Under the pieces are notes generated by a model. The model was not told the origin of the DNA. It saw only the letters and a program-made list of their open reading frames with translations, and made no database searches. From positions 205,031,692 through 205,095,691 of the forward strand of contig NC_134360.1 of NCBI RefSeq assembly GCF_048569485.1: 64,000 nt of DNA, in the 5' to 3' direction. Below, piece after piece: positions 12,314 through 53,028 of this stretch; within the stretch, counting starts at the first letter, position 1, and every line of letters starts with the position of its first letter. The translations under genes and the position numbers were made by a program. This DNA is from Anomaloglossus baeobatrachus (taxonomy: Eukaryota > Chordata > Amphibia > Anura > Aromobatidae).

Positions 12314-12452
12314 CTTATAGATGATGTTGTCTCTGAGTCGTTTCTTTCTATTCACCTTGTCCTGACGCCATGATGACTTTTCACATTCACATCTAGTCTC
12401 TGCAGATTTCCATCTTCTCCGGTCTTCTCCAGCAGATCCCATCACGATGCCC
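12314..12452 (-). other. Exon-like open segment inside the TIR element
   Basis: On the minus strand a CTATTTTAG acceptor precedes 139 open bases that end at AAG|GTACGTGAA, a near-consensus donor. The frame from ATG 12442 reads MGSAGEDRRRWKSAETRCEC followed by a lysine/arginine-rich stretch. I do not recognise the protein. It could be a captured host exon, a piece of a transposase gene, or chance. Confidence 0.35.
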
Positions 12453-12536
12453 CTAAAATAGCAGAATGATTATAACACTTCTACTTAAAAATACCTGCCC
12501 TACACTGTGCCCCTGAACAAATAATAGCCCCTCACT

Positions 12537-13735
12537 GTGTTCTCTGCACAAAATATGACCCACACACTGCCTCTCTTATCTTACATGCCCCACACACTCC
12601 CTCTCCTTTCCATACTACTCTTCACACTGTGCTCTCACTGTATCACCCTATACTGCCCAGTCTTTATACTGTGTCCTCTCATCTCACCCCCTCCTCGCTA
12701 TGGCCTCACACTGTCCTCCAATTCTGCCCCCTCTCAATACCACGTCCCTCCACTACCCAGTCTCTATTCTATGCCCCCTCATATTTTTCTCATCCCTTAC
12801 TGTCTTCCTCACTACCTCCTGCGTGTCCATATACATTTCCACATCACTCCCCATCCTGCCCACTTGCTCCTCATACCATGTCACTCTTTATTCTGTGTCC
12901 TCAAAATTTCATTCCCATTTGCTCCCCATACCATGTCTGTATACGACACCCCTCCCTCTCCCCATACATCACCCCGCATCCTCCCTCTCCCCATACATCA
13001 CCCCTCATCCTCCCTCTCCCCATACATCACCCCGCATCCTCCCTCTCCCCATACATCACCCCTCATCCTCCCTCTCCCCATACATCACCCCGCATCCTCA
13101 CTCTCCCCATACATCACCCCGCATCCTCACTCTCCCCATACATCACCCCGCATCCTCCCTCTCCCCATACATCACCCCGCATCCTCCCTCTCCCCATACA
13201 TCACCCCGCATCCTCCCTCTCCCCATACATCACCCCGCATCCTCCCTCTCCCCATACATCACCCCTCATTTCTTTCCCCATACATCACCCCTCATCATTT
13301 CTCTCCCCATACATCACCCCTCATCATTTCTCTCCCCATACATCACCCCTCATCATTTCTCTCCCCATACATCACCCCTCATCATTTCTCTCCCCATACA
13401 TCACCCCTCATCATTTCTCTCCCCATACATCATCCCTCATCATTTCTCTTCCCATACATCATCCCTCATCATTTCTCTCCCCATACTGTGCCCAAAAATG
13501 CTTCCCCCTCCCCAACCTCTCTTCCCACCATACTGTCAAAAGAGCATTGCCCCTCACCCCTACTGTGTCTATAGATACTGCTCCCTTTCCATCCTCTCTC
13601 CCCCATACTGTCTTTAGATACTGCCCCCTCCCCAACCTCTATCCCGTCATAATGTGTCCACTAATAGTTCCCTCTCCCCACCCTCTGTCCCCCCATTCCG
13701 TGTGCATAGATACCTCCCCCCTCACCCCATAATGC
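12537..13735. repeat. Pyrimidine-rich tract with 29-bp minisatellite (about 12955-13490)
   Basis: The 29-bp unit, containing CCCCATACATCACCCC, runs for about 18 copies. It shifts midway from a CGCATCCTCCCTCT type to a TCATCATTTCTCT type. Long open frames occur in all three plus frames because the unit lacks stops. They are not genes. Confidence 0.92.
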
Positions 13736-14143
13736 TCCTCCGTCCGTGTCTTCAGCTCCACAGTGGAGCACTTATCAGCGTTTCTCTGCCGTCTCTGCGT
13801 TGCGGGCCTGACTTTCGGGTCTGCAGTGTGATCAGCTGACCTGATCACATGAAAGCCGTCGCTCTGACCCGGACGTCAGCGCCGGCGTCACCGCTCCAAT
13901 GGTCCTAGCATCTGACAGATACAAGGACAATTGAGCAGTGGGAGCCGCGCGCTGCACTTTCTATGAGTGCGGCTGTCAGCATGACAGCTGCGCTCAGAGA
14001 ATGGCGGCTCCCACTGCAGAGCGGCAACCGCAGCCCACGTGGAGACTTTCACAGCGCAGCATCAAGCAGCCGACAGTGCCCCACTCACAGTTGCGCCTGG
14101 GGCAGATGCCCCGCCAACCCCCCCTAGATACGCCCCTGGATAA

Positions 14144-14417
14144 GGCAAAAAAGATTAGTATCTGGCATCCGCAAATAAAATTCATAGCATTATTGAATCT
14201 GTTTAAAACATGATAAAATCAAGCATAGACAGTATAGACAGACCGGTCTACGCATTTCGGGCAAAGCCCTTAGCCTTGTCAAAACTAAGGACTTTGCCCG
14301 AAACGTGTAGGCCGGTCTGTCTATACTATCTATGCTTGATTTTATCATGTTTTAAACTGATTCAATAAAGATTGGATTTTTATTTGTGGATGCTGGATAC
14401 AAATCTTTTTTGCCTGC
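14144..14417. mobile_element. Palindromic MITE with arms of about 130 bp
   Basis: GGCAAAAAAGATTAGTATCT at the left mirrors ATACAAATCTTTTTTGCC at the right. The inner arms (GACAGTATAGACAGACCGG and its mirror) meet around 14275. The left end touches the 9-bp duplication of the neighbouring element. Confidence 0.8.
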
Positions 14418-14447
14418 AAAAAAGACTCAGTATGAACTTCGCATCCA

Positions 14448-14900
14448 CAGGGAACTGAATCAGTGCCCAAGGTCCCTCGCCCTTCTCATTTAGTGAGTCT
14501 TTTTGCTGAGTTTTTGAAGCAAAAACTCAGCAAAAACTGTCCCAATTCTCCTCAAAAACTTGGAGATTCTGCTAAGCTTCTGCTCCAAAAACTCTGTAAA
14601 AAAACCTCTGTGGGAACAGAGCCTCAGGGAGAAAACTAATTTGTGCCTCAAATTCCTTGCCCTTCTCATTTAGTGAGTTTTTTTGCCGAGCTTTTGAAGC
14701 AGAAAATCTCCAAATCCTCCTCAAAATCTCAAAACTCTTTAAAAACTTAGAGGTTCTGCTGAGTTTCTGCTCAAAAACCTTGCAAAAAAGACTCAGTATG
14801 AACTTAGCATCCACAGGGATCTGAATCAGTGCCCAAGGGTCCTTGCCCTTCTCATTTAGTGAGTCTATAGTCAATCCTTTAGTGTTTCTACAATGCACAT
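14448..14900. repeat. Tandem 'CTTCTCATTTAGTGAGTC' repeat, about 2.5 units
   Basis: CCCTTCTCATTTAGTGAGT recurs at about 14480, 14660 and 14845, followed by matching runs of CTCAAAA and TTCTGCT. A related unit lies at 10943-11130 on the far side of the 2.9-kb element. Confidence 0.75.
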
Positions 14901-15387
14901 GGTATACAGTATTTTACTTTTTGCATTTTTCATCTAAGCCTCATCCAGGCGCACAGGTGTCCCCTGCACAGTGACCCCAGAAGGTGACGCTATATCTCAC
15001 TGTCTCCGACTGATAAACAAGATTATAAATAGATTTTCCAGGAAAAGCCTCTTACCTGTGACCTTTTGTACACAAGCCGCTCGGATTAAGTGCAGGTTTC
15101 CAGGCAACTGATTTATTTCTTTATTTTCACGTAGATTTTCCAGTGCGATCAGAGGAAAGAAAGCATCGGAGACAAACTGATGAATGAACGTATAAATAAA
15201 TAAATGAATGAATGAACGCTACACACGGTGTCTACTATAGATAGGGAATACCATCACGGATCTTATACTTTTTGCAACTTTTCTGTGCAGTAAATGTCAC
15301 TGAATGTAGTCACTTCACATAGGTGGTGACATACAGATGCTTCAGGTTTGGTCACAGCAGCAAAAATACAGTAAATGCAAAAGACAC

Positions 15388-15390
<3 letters not shown>
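14901..15390. other. Unassigned DNA
   Basis: No gene, clear repeat boundary or motif seen, apart from a short AAATAAATGAATGAATG run near 15195. Confidence 0.3.
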
Positions 15391-15467
<77 letters not shown>

Positions 15468-15512
15468 ACATACACACATTATATATACATACATACATAC
15501 ATATACACACAG
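15391..15512. repeat. (TA)n microsatellite with CA/TACA tail
   Basis: About 73 bp of uninterrupted TA, then TACATACATACATAC. The open frames here are simple YIYI repeats. Confidence 0.98.
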
Positions 15513-17948
15513 ATTAGAGATATTCTAAACTCCATTTATTCTCCAATACCAGAAAAGAAAAAGTTGAAATTGTTTCACTGCAGATCCTTTCACTTGGCGT
15601 TGTACGTTTTATTTCCATATGCTACACATTTGAAAAAGTTTTTTATGGGACCAACAGAAAAAAAAAGCAACAATGTGGCACCTTTCACCGCATTCCGTAT
15701 TTGGAGGTGTTCTTCTGCAGAAGCATTTATGTGCAAAGTCCTAGTATTGTTGCATCTCTGGGATGTGACAATTCTGGGCAGTTGCAGGCTGCTATTTTTA
15801 GGCTGGGGGGGCCCAATAACCATGGGTCTCCCCAGCCTGAGAATCCCAGGCCCCAGCTGTCTGGCATTATCATGGCTTTGGTATCAAAAATGGGGGGAGT
15901 GTATTATGTTTTTCAAAATTATCTAAGCAATTAAAAAAAAAAAAAAAAGACGCATGTAGTTCCTTTTATTTTGATACACAGCCAGGATAAGCGCACGGCT
16001 GCAGGCTGCAGCCTGTAGCTGTATGCTTTACCTGTGCTGGGTATCATAATATGGGGGGGGCTGCGCCAATTTTTTTTTATTTTTATACCAAGATAGGGGC
16101 ACGTAGCATCTGTGATTGGAAGCAGTCAGACATGCTGCCACTCAGGGTGGGGGCACGTCTGACTGCAACTAATCACAGATGCTGGTGGGTGGGGAAAGCA
16201 GTGAATATGTAATGAACGGCCCTGGAAGTAGAATGAGGTCAGGAGTTACAGCCTCAATAAGTAACGCTCCTTCTCCAATATCCCTATCCTTTCCACCACC
16301 ATTTTTAGAGTGCTGGATTCTGGTCCCCATACTATATGGGGACCAGCGCCCGGCCAGATACCCTGGATCAATTCCGGGCGTCAATTGGGTTTATTAACCC
16401 GGTTAGACCTGCTGATCCAGGGTATCTACGAGTTCACCCATCACTACGGTCAAAAACCAAGACAGAAACGCTGAAAGAATTGGACATGTTCACTCTTAAT
16501 AACGCCGCAAAAAACAAGCAGGTTGATAAAACAGTCAGGAAAAAAAAAACGTAGGTGTTTTGTGTCTGTGTGCATGAGGTTTCTGGACATAGCCGTACAT
16601 TACCAAGCACAATCCAGAGCTGTACATCACCAAGCACAATGCCGAGCATTGGATGGAGTGGTATAAAGCCGCCAGCACTGGACTCTGGAGGAGACGCAGA
16701 GCAAGGAGCTAGCAGCAGAGGGAGGAGCTAAAGGCAGAACTCCGCCTTTCCTCACTGTTTATCAACAGAGAATCTGAATCCATGAATACAGATTTTACCC
16801 CAGAATTGAGAATGACCGATCAATTCTTGCAAACAAAGAAGCAAATTTGTCTGATGAGATATATTACAAAGTTGCTTATTTTCATGTGTACTATTGATTT
16901 ATGGAAAAAAAAAATTAAAACGACGGAACAACTCTTTTTTCATACAAATTTTTTCCATTTAACGTATGAACATGACAACATCCAAAAACGATGTTCCAAG
17001 ATTGTAGATTTTTTACAATATTTGAGACATAAAGATGCATAGTTTTTGGATGCAGACACGTTTTCATATATTAGTTAGTGAACTGGTTGTACTCATTGAT
17101 AAAGTAAAATTTGCATTCGGCGAAGTCTTATGTGCTTGACAACAATTTTTTTTTTATTTAATCAAAAACTTGTCAATTTTATTTATTTTTTTTCAGTAAT
17201 CAAACATTACAAATCTCATATGAAGCTCAATAAAGAGAATGCAAGAGAATAATAATAATAAAAAAAAAAACACACAACATAAATCCACAGCAGATATCAA
17301 CATGCATGAATCACACAGGGTACAAAAATATATGTCAATAACCGGCTTCAGGGACAGAAAATACAGCGAGGAGTTATAGCCAGAAGCAAGATCCGTAGAA
17401 TTAGAGCAAAAAAGGGGGAAAAAAAATGCGGTCATTTAATTTCCACCAATATTGGGAGGAACTGAATAACGGAGGATTATAGAGTGGTATTATTTTATTA
17501 GACAGTGAAATATCTCCCAAAATACCGGGTATCTGATCGCACACGATTATGGGGCAGTGCATGGCTGACACAAAGCGTGCAAACATCCTTGGCAGCTCTT
17601 ACCAAAATCCCCAGAAAAAAAAAAGTATCCAACATCTCAAAAAATGAATGGTTTTCTAGGACCTTAACCTCAGTCAATCCCTTCATTAGACCAGCCCTGT
17701 AAGGCCGGTTTTAGCATATATTTGCATTTCCAGCGAAATAAGTTTTGGAGCAACGTTTCGTAGAACTGTTGTTCCGTTCCTCAGTTATTCCTCCTGGACA
17801 TGTATGACAATTAGTTGATACAAGTTTGGGTCATATCCCTACACTGTCCAATCAGAGCTAATAGTACCAGACTTTGTGGAGACACGACCCTTTAGCCAGC
17901 TGGTCTTCACCATTCTCGTCACTTACTGATGTATGTTCAGGAGGAGTA
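15513..17948. other. Unassigned dispersed-repeat DNA, no gene
   Basis: Contains a segment with CCCCAATAACCATGGGTCTC (15805-15900) resembling a widespread frog repeat. It also has an imperfect inverted repeat around 16095-16185 (CATCTGTGATTGG and its mirror) and a mirrored GACCAGCGCC/ATCCAGGGTATC area at 16320-16430. From 16770 to 17940 I see only AT-rich DNA, without an exon-like segment that I recognise. Confidence 0.3.
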
Positions 17949-18143
17949 AAGGGTACTTTACATGCTGCGACATCGCTAGCGATCTCATTAGCGATGTGAA
18001 ATTCTAGATCGCAAGTGCGATCTTTTGAGATCGCACAAAGGTTATTTTACGCATGTGCGATCTCAAAAGATCGCACTTGCGATCTAGAATTTCACATCGC
18101 TAATGAGATCGCTAGCGATGTCGTAGCATGTAAAGTACCCTTT
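17949..18143. mobile_element. Near-perfect palindromic MITE (GCTAGCGATGTCG type)
   Basis: AAGGGTACTTTACATGCTGC at the left is mirrored at 18143, and the arms stay complementary for about 85 bp to a centre near 18045. The same GACATCGCTAGCGATGTCG words occur in the element at 42405-42911. Confidence 0.9.
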
Positions 18144-19076
18144 AGGCATTGTGCCCACAGGGTGGGTTTTTTTTAGCATTTTTTCAAAGCTTTTAATCAA
18201 TAAAAGCAAGGAAAAATCATCCCAGTAAAGTCTGAGAATCGTGACTTGCTGTGCACACGTTGCTTTTTTATTCCTTGCTGAAAAAGAAGCAGCATGTCAA
18301 TTGTTTCTGCGTTTTTCCTGCTTTTTTCCCCAATTTACTTCAATCGAGTCAATGAAAAAGGCAGGCGAAAATGCATGTGTAAGGCCCCTCGTTGCTTTTT
18401 TTGTGCGTGTAGGTGCTTTTTTTTTTTTTACGTAAGTGGGGTTCCCTGCAGCCTTATCTAGCGGTCTTTACCCAAGACCTAAAACAGGGAACTCCGGTGA
18501 TGTCATAAGGTGAATCGAGTTCATGCCGGTGGATCACCAGGGTTTCCTGTAGATGCGCCGGCATGAACTCTGTTCACTACTCCTTGCCTCCAGGGCACCT
18601 ACGTCACCAGAGTTGACTCCAGCAAGATAAAAGAAACCCTACTGATCCACCGGCAAGAACTCTGTTCACCTTGTGACGTCACCGGGGTTCCCTTCACCTA
18701 GGCATTGCGGTCTTTTACTTTGGGACCTTGCTGGAGGGAACTCCGGTGACGTAGCTGCCCTGGTCTGGTCTGGTCGGCGATCGTACCTCAGTAACCCGGG
18801 GTCCTCATGGTGATGACCCAGGTTTACTATGGCAGCGATCGGGTCCCTGTCATCACATCACAGGGATCTGATCACCAGGGAGAGTAAGCGATTCCTCTCC
18901 TTGCTTACTAAATGCAGCAATCGCATTGACCGCAGCATTCAGGGGATTAAACGGAGAGGAGCGGCGTGGGTACCGCTCCGGCCAGTAAGAGCTGGGTTCC
19001 AGCTGTAACATCATTTTTCCTGCCAAAACATGCTTTCTTTGTGCACATAAAAACGCTACGTGTGCACAATGCCTAA
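18144..19076. mobile_element. TIR element (AGGCATTGTGCCCACA ends) with an inner insertion
   Basis: AGGCATTGTGCCCACA at 18144 is answered by TGTGCACAATGCCT at about 19062-19076. The inner part, 18430-19010, contains separate inverted words (GTTCATGCCGG, GAACTCTGTTCAC, CCGGTGACGT), suggesting a second element nested inside. Non-coding. Confidence 0.5.
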
Positions 19077-19540
19077 CAGAGGAACAGCACAATATAGAAG
19101 TATTCAAAAAGATGCACAAAGCAGATCAGAAAAACCCAGTGACACAAAAAGTGCATTACCGTAAAACAATAAAAATGGCTGCTGCCCCCACATCTACCTG
19201 TCCCGCAGAGAAAAAATCCCAAAGCCTAGTACCCGCATTATAAAAGCTGGGAGCAATGGTGGGGTTTACATTGTATAGGAGTCCTTGGCATTATTTATTT
19301 CTATTTAATATTACAAGAATAATAAGAGTAATTTATAAATGTAAAAAATATATTACCCATTGGTATACCATCAAGATTAATAAAAATGTTACAATACTTC
19401 GCTTCGCCACAAGGCGGGTTATTGTGTATCTATATATGCAAATTGGTCAATATTAAAAACGGTCAATAAACTTTTCTTAGTATTATTGCTGAAATAACTC
19501 TTGGTCCACTCATTTAGAGGGGGCTGGAAAGAATTAGAAG
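19077..19540. other. Unassigned AT-rich spacer
   Basis: No gene or defined repeat seen. Confidence 0.3.
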
Positions 19541-19838
19541 TATACACTGGAGATCAAAGTTAGAGAACAACACGCAATTTCCTAAATGTTGCGGTCATTG
19601 TGTATGTGATTATATCCTAACATGACGAAACTCGCAGTATTTTAAGCTTATTAAATAAGTTGAATTTTTTCCAAAGCACATAATAAACATGTAATGAGAT
19701 AAATGTAGAAGAAAAAGAATCAAAATTAGAGAACACTTTCAGATACCTGCAAGTTATTGGTGTTAATTTGGCACCTGGGGCTAATTTCCTTAATTATCAG
19801 ACAAACCCTATGTAACGGGCAGCCTAACTTTCCAGTTT

Positions 19839-20037
19839 AGGCTAGTTTCAAACATCCATCTTTTCGCCGGATTGGCGGATGCGGCGCACTCCAATACAGT
19901 GTATACAGTACAATGGCAGCATGACCAGAGCATGTGACCCAGAAGTTGCCATGCTGCCATTGTACTGTATCGCACTGTACTGGAGTGCGCCGGATCCGCC
20001 AATCCGGCGAAAAGCTTGATGTGTGAAACGGCCCTTA
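19839..20037. mobile_element. Palindromic MITE (TTTTCGCCGGATTGGCGGAT type) inside the Tc transposon
   Basis: Left GTTTCAAACATCCATCTTTT and right AAAGCTTGATGTGTGAAAC mirror each other, continuing through GCCGGATTGGCGGATGCGG. TTA sits at both edges, suggesting a 3-bp duplication as in PIF/Harbinger MITEs. A second copy is at 60771-60977. Confidence 0.75.
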
Positions 20038-20104
20038 CACTGAATTTGCAAAAATGTTGTGCCGTTCCAAAGTGACTGAATCCTCCGGCAGCAGGTTGTT
20101 CAGA

Positions 20105-21073
20105 TGAAGGCCCAAGGGGTGACCCTATCAGCCATACCAAGAGAAGATGGTGGTTTCAAGTCTGTGCTTTCAAGAATATTGCATCTTTACAACATCACAA
20201 ACTCTTTCAAGTTCCCCTAGAAAGCTGGTCACCCTCGCAAGACAAATGCAAGACAGGACAGGATAATGCGAGAATCTCCATGGGTTGTCGTTTCAACACT
20301 GCAGCTGGAATTGCTCGGCAGTTCAGCACTGAACAGGATAAGAATCTATCTTGTTATACAGTGTCACGACGTTGAAGATCATTTGGACTGAAAGCCCACT
20401 CTGCAGTGACCAAACCTCTCATTGGCAGAAAGAATCAAAAGGCTAGACTCACTACTGGTGAGGAACATGTTGTGTGGACAGAGGAGAAGTGGTCCATAGT
20501 TCATTTTAGTGATGAAAGCAAGTTTAATTTGTTTGCGTCTGATGGGAAACATTATGTTAGTCAACAAACTGGGGAAAGACAGAACCCAAAGTGTGTTAAG
20601 AAGTCAGTGAAAGGTGGTGGAGAAAGTGTCATGGTTTGGGGAATGTTTTCTGCAGCAAGAGTTGGACCTCTCATACAGCTACATGGCAGAGTGAATGCAA
20701 GTGTGTATCTGAACCTTCAACAACACGTGTTTCCTTAGTTGTGTACATCACTCAATCAGCCAACAATTTTCATACAGGACAATGCCCCCTGTCACACAGC
20801 AAAATGGGGAAAGCAATTCCTTGAAACAGAAAACATTGAAACAATGAAATGGCCAAAGCCCAGAGTCCTGATCTAAACCCAATAGAAAACCTCTGGAAAA
20901 TCCTTGGTGACAAAGTTATGGACAAGAAACCCACAACAGTCAAAGAACTGTGGTTGAGACTGGAAGAAGAGTGGACCAAAATCCCACCAGAGCAGTGTGA
21001 GAGCCTAGTAATGTCCTGTGGCCGCAGATGTGCTGAAGTCATTCACAGCAACGGCCTGTACACGTCTACCTGA
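20105..21073 (+). pseudogene. Tc-type transposase pseudogene (DD34E)
   Basis: Sections in different frames (20105-20215, 20406-20738, 20739-20850, 20849-21073) cover the DNA-binding region and the whole catalytic core. The DDE residues survive, but stops and frameshifts prevent a product. The C-terminal end, HSNGLYTST, is intact before the stop. Confidence 0.85.
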
Positions 21074-21330
21074 TCGGTGACTGTTACCTTCAGAAAATGT
21101 AGTTAGAATATTTCTCTGTGCTACAGTCATGGCTGTTCTCTAATTATCATCATCGCGTTTTGGGCAAAATAAAGGTTTTCTATTGATAAACTTTGGATCT
21201 TTTGTAAAACACTGTTCTAGTGGCATGGTGCACCCCTTACAAAAAAACCTTCAAAAGCTAAATCAGTGTAGATTACATTTCTGAAAAGAGCAAGTGATCA
21301 TACATTATTCTCTAATTTTGATCTCCAAAC

Positions 21331-22447
<1,117 letters not shown>

Positions 22448-22719
22448 GTTACATACATGTTTGTCGCTCCTGCGGGTTTACACACAGCGATGTGTGGAGC
22501 TGCAGGAACGACAAACAACATCGTACCTGCGGTCGAACCGACATTCTGGAAATGACCGACGCTACACAGATCAACGATTTTCGACGCTTTTGCGATAAAC
22601 TATCATAGCACCTAGGATTTACACGCTGCGATGTCGCTACCGGCGCCGGATGTGCGTCACTAACGATGTGACCCCGACGATATTTCGGAAGTGATGTCGC
22701 AATGTGTAAAGCCCCCCTA
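22448..22719. mobile_element. MITE-like segment of the 'GCGATGTCG' family
   Basis: Carries GCTGCGATGTCGCTACC and ends GTGTAAAGCCCCCCTA. It is related to the element at 42405-42911, and the left boundary is uncertain. Confidence 0.45.
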
Positions 22720-22720
22720 A

Positions 22721-23136
22721 GGCTAAGACCCCACTTTGCTTTTTACCTGCTTTTTCAACTGCAGCGTTTAATGCCAAAATGGTTGTGTTCTGCTTTTCAA
22801 GCAAAGTCTATGGGAATTTGGGTTTCTAAACCCCACTTTGCAGTTCAAAATGAAGCCTTTTTGTGGCAGAAATTTGGGCAAAAACTCTGCTTTGCAGTTC
22901 TAAACGCAAACGGCAAAAACAATTGACATGTCAATTGTTTTTGCCATTTGCGTTTAGAACTGCAAAGCAGAGTTTTTGCCCACATTTCTGCCACAAAAAG
23001 GCAGCAGTTTGAACTGCAAAGTGCAGACAAGAAACCCAAATTCCCATAGACTTTTCTTGAAAAGCAGAACACATCCATTTTGGCATTAAATGCTGCAGTT
23101 GAAAAAGCAGGTAAAAAGCAAAGTGGGGTCTTAGCC
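22721..23136. mobile_element. Large near-perfect palindrome, arms of about 205 bp
   Basis: GGCTAAGACCCCACTTTGCT at 22721 is mirrored at 23136, and the centre is CAATTGACATGTCAATTG at about 22920-22937. The arms differ at only a few positions. It probably is a young MITE insertion. Confidence 0.9.
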
Positions 23137-23138
23137 AA

Positions 23139-23553
23139 ACAAATGATTGCAGGCTCTGTTCTGACAGACGATTGCAGGCTCTGTTCTGACAGACGATTGC
23201 AGGCTCTGTTCTGACAGACGATTGCAGGCTCTGTTCTGACAGACGATTGCAGGCTCTGTTCTGACAGACGATTGCAGGCTCTGTTCTGACAGACGATTGC
23301 AGGCTCTGTTCTGACAGACGATTGCAGGATCTGTTCTGACAGACGATTGCAGGATCTGTTCTGACTGACGATTGCAGGATCTGTTCTGACAGACGATTGC
23401 AGGATCTGTTCTGACAGACGATTGCAGGATCTGTTCTGACAGATGATTGCAGGATCTGTTCTGACAGATGATTGCAGGATCTGTTCTGACAGATGATTGC
23501 AGGCTCTGTTCTGACAGACGATTGCAGGATCTGTTCTGACAGATGATTGCAGC
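23139..23553. repeat. 25-bp minisatellite, about 16-17 copies
   Basis: The unit GATTGCAGGCTCTGTTCTGA plus CAGAC repeats with single-base variants (GGCTC/GGATC, GACGA/GATGA) arranged in blocks. It starts right at the edge of the palindrome. The long minus-strand open frame is a repeat artefact. Confidence 0.96.
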
Positions 23554-24294
23554 ACTTGTGAACTCAGCCTAACAATGGAAGGGGCACAATGCTCAGCTAA
23601 GCTCCTGATCCTTACTTTCAGTGATTATCAGAGGGTCTCCGAATCAAGGCCACCACCGATCAAAATGTCTGATGTGATTGTGGCACAACAGAAGTTTTAC
23701 AAACCTGCAGTCCAATATATGGAAGATAGATTTCACATGCCCAAGATTTTAGACTCCGGCTACGGGGACATGGGTAGTAACATGCTACACCTACATTTGT
23801 CATTTGTGAACCCCTACAACCTCAGGCATCTAAAAATTATATATAATTCTTCATACTCATTATTTAAAGAAAACGGACTTGTAGTAACACATTTTGAAAA
23901 CAAAAAAGGCCAAGAAAATAGGCCAAGCGCCAGTTAACCAGGCACAGAGCTGGCTAAAGAATAGAAGCAATAAATATCTTGTGATGTAGTCTTAGCATAT
24001 GAAGGCAGGAGAAGCGCTCCAGTTCTCACATGACACGTCTGTATGTAACATGACCGTTCCCGAGGATGCACTGGAAATACTGAGCAATGGAAGATTACTG
24101 GGTGATTTGTGTAATTATCTAAGAGAAAAAAAAAAGTGTGCGTGAAAAATCTCTGTTAGTGAATTGCCCAGAAAGGGCGAGCAGCAGAGCGTTCACATCC
24201 CAGACCCAGACAGAGAGCGAGGGCTTGATATCGCTGTAACCTCTGGGACGCGCTCAGCTTCAGGGAGGAAGAGTTTGGGCAGGAAATCTAGAGG
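23554..24294 (-). other. TXNDC12 3' UTR and downstream flank
   Basis: Directly follows the TXNDC12 stop codon on the minus strand. No canonical polyadenylation signal was seen on that strand. A 120-codon plus-strand open frame (23575-23937) has no recognisable domain and is probably chance. Confidence 0.4.
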
Positions 24295-52626
<28,332 letters not shown>

Positions 52627-52830
52627 GACAGCGGGAGAGCAGCACAGACTGCACGGGCAGGAGCGGCGTCCGGGGGAAGTGATGTGAGCCGGATGGAGGC
52701 GGCTCTGCAGTGACCGGCGCTGTGCGGGGGGGCTCTGTGCAGACTCCATCCGTGCACGGCGACACCGTGTTATCACACCGGCTGCCCGCGCCGCTCAGTC
52801 CCCGTGCTTTCATTAGGAGGACCCGTTGCA
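52627..52830 (-). promoter_or_regulatory. TXNDC12: CpG-rich 5' UTR and promoter region of TXNDC12
   Basis: Directly upstream of the start codon (higher coordinates, minus-strand gene) lies a GC- and CpG-rich block of about 200 bp with no TATA-like box. This resembles a housekeeping promoter. The exact start site cannot be read. A frog repeat fragment begins at about 52950. Confidence 0.5.
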
Positions 52831-53028
52831 TTTCTATGGGCTCCGTCTATACAGACCTCATTATTAGCAGTGGGCCCCTCTGCTGCTATATGAAACATGG
52901 CGGCAACAGAAAAAAAATAAATGTTACCCACCTGAGCTCACATGTCTTGTAATCATCCGTAGATCGGATCCTGCAGAGAGCTGCTGGCAAAAACCTTCTG
53001 CAAACAACTCTTTTGTCCATTTTTAAAT
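52831..53028. other. Fragment shared with 22.2 kb
   Basis: CATCCGTAGATCGGATCCTG and CTGGCAAAAACC resemble words at about 22260-22310. The boundary is not definable. Confidence 0.4.

Larger units (their letters stand above)
11219..14138. mobile_element. TIR element with 9-bp target duplication, Mutator-like, non-autonomous
   Basis: The ends GAGGTGTATCTAGG and CCTAGATACGCCCCTG are inverted relatives, with GGGGCA-type sequence just inside both. GATAAGGCA is directly repeated at 11210-11218 and 14139-14147. A 9-bp duplication is typical of Mutator-like elements. Inside are a TTAAAG-type MITE remnant (about 11918-12300), an exon-like open segment (12314-12452) and a pyrimidine-rich minisatellite tract. 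No transposase was recognised. Confidence 0.6.

Noticed and set aside
12537-13732. Three overlapping proline/histidine-rich open frames of over 300 codons
   Set aside because: They are the 29-bp minisatellite read in three frames, with no start context, splice signals or domain.
15323-15528. YIYIYI open frames, also at 21294-21653 and 29755-30048
   Set aside because: (TA)n microsatellites.
23139-23553. CRISPR-like array of 25-bp repeats
   Set aside because: Units are contiguous, with no spacers, in a vertebrate intergenic region. It is a minisatellite.
23575-23937. 120-codon plus-strand open frame next to the TXNDC12 3' end
   Set aside because: No recognisable domain, and it lies antisense to the 3' flank of a well-supported gene.
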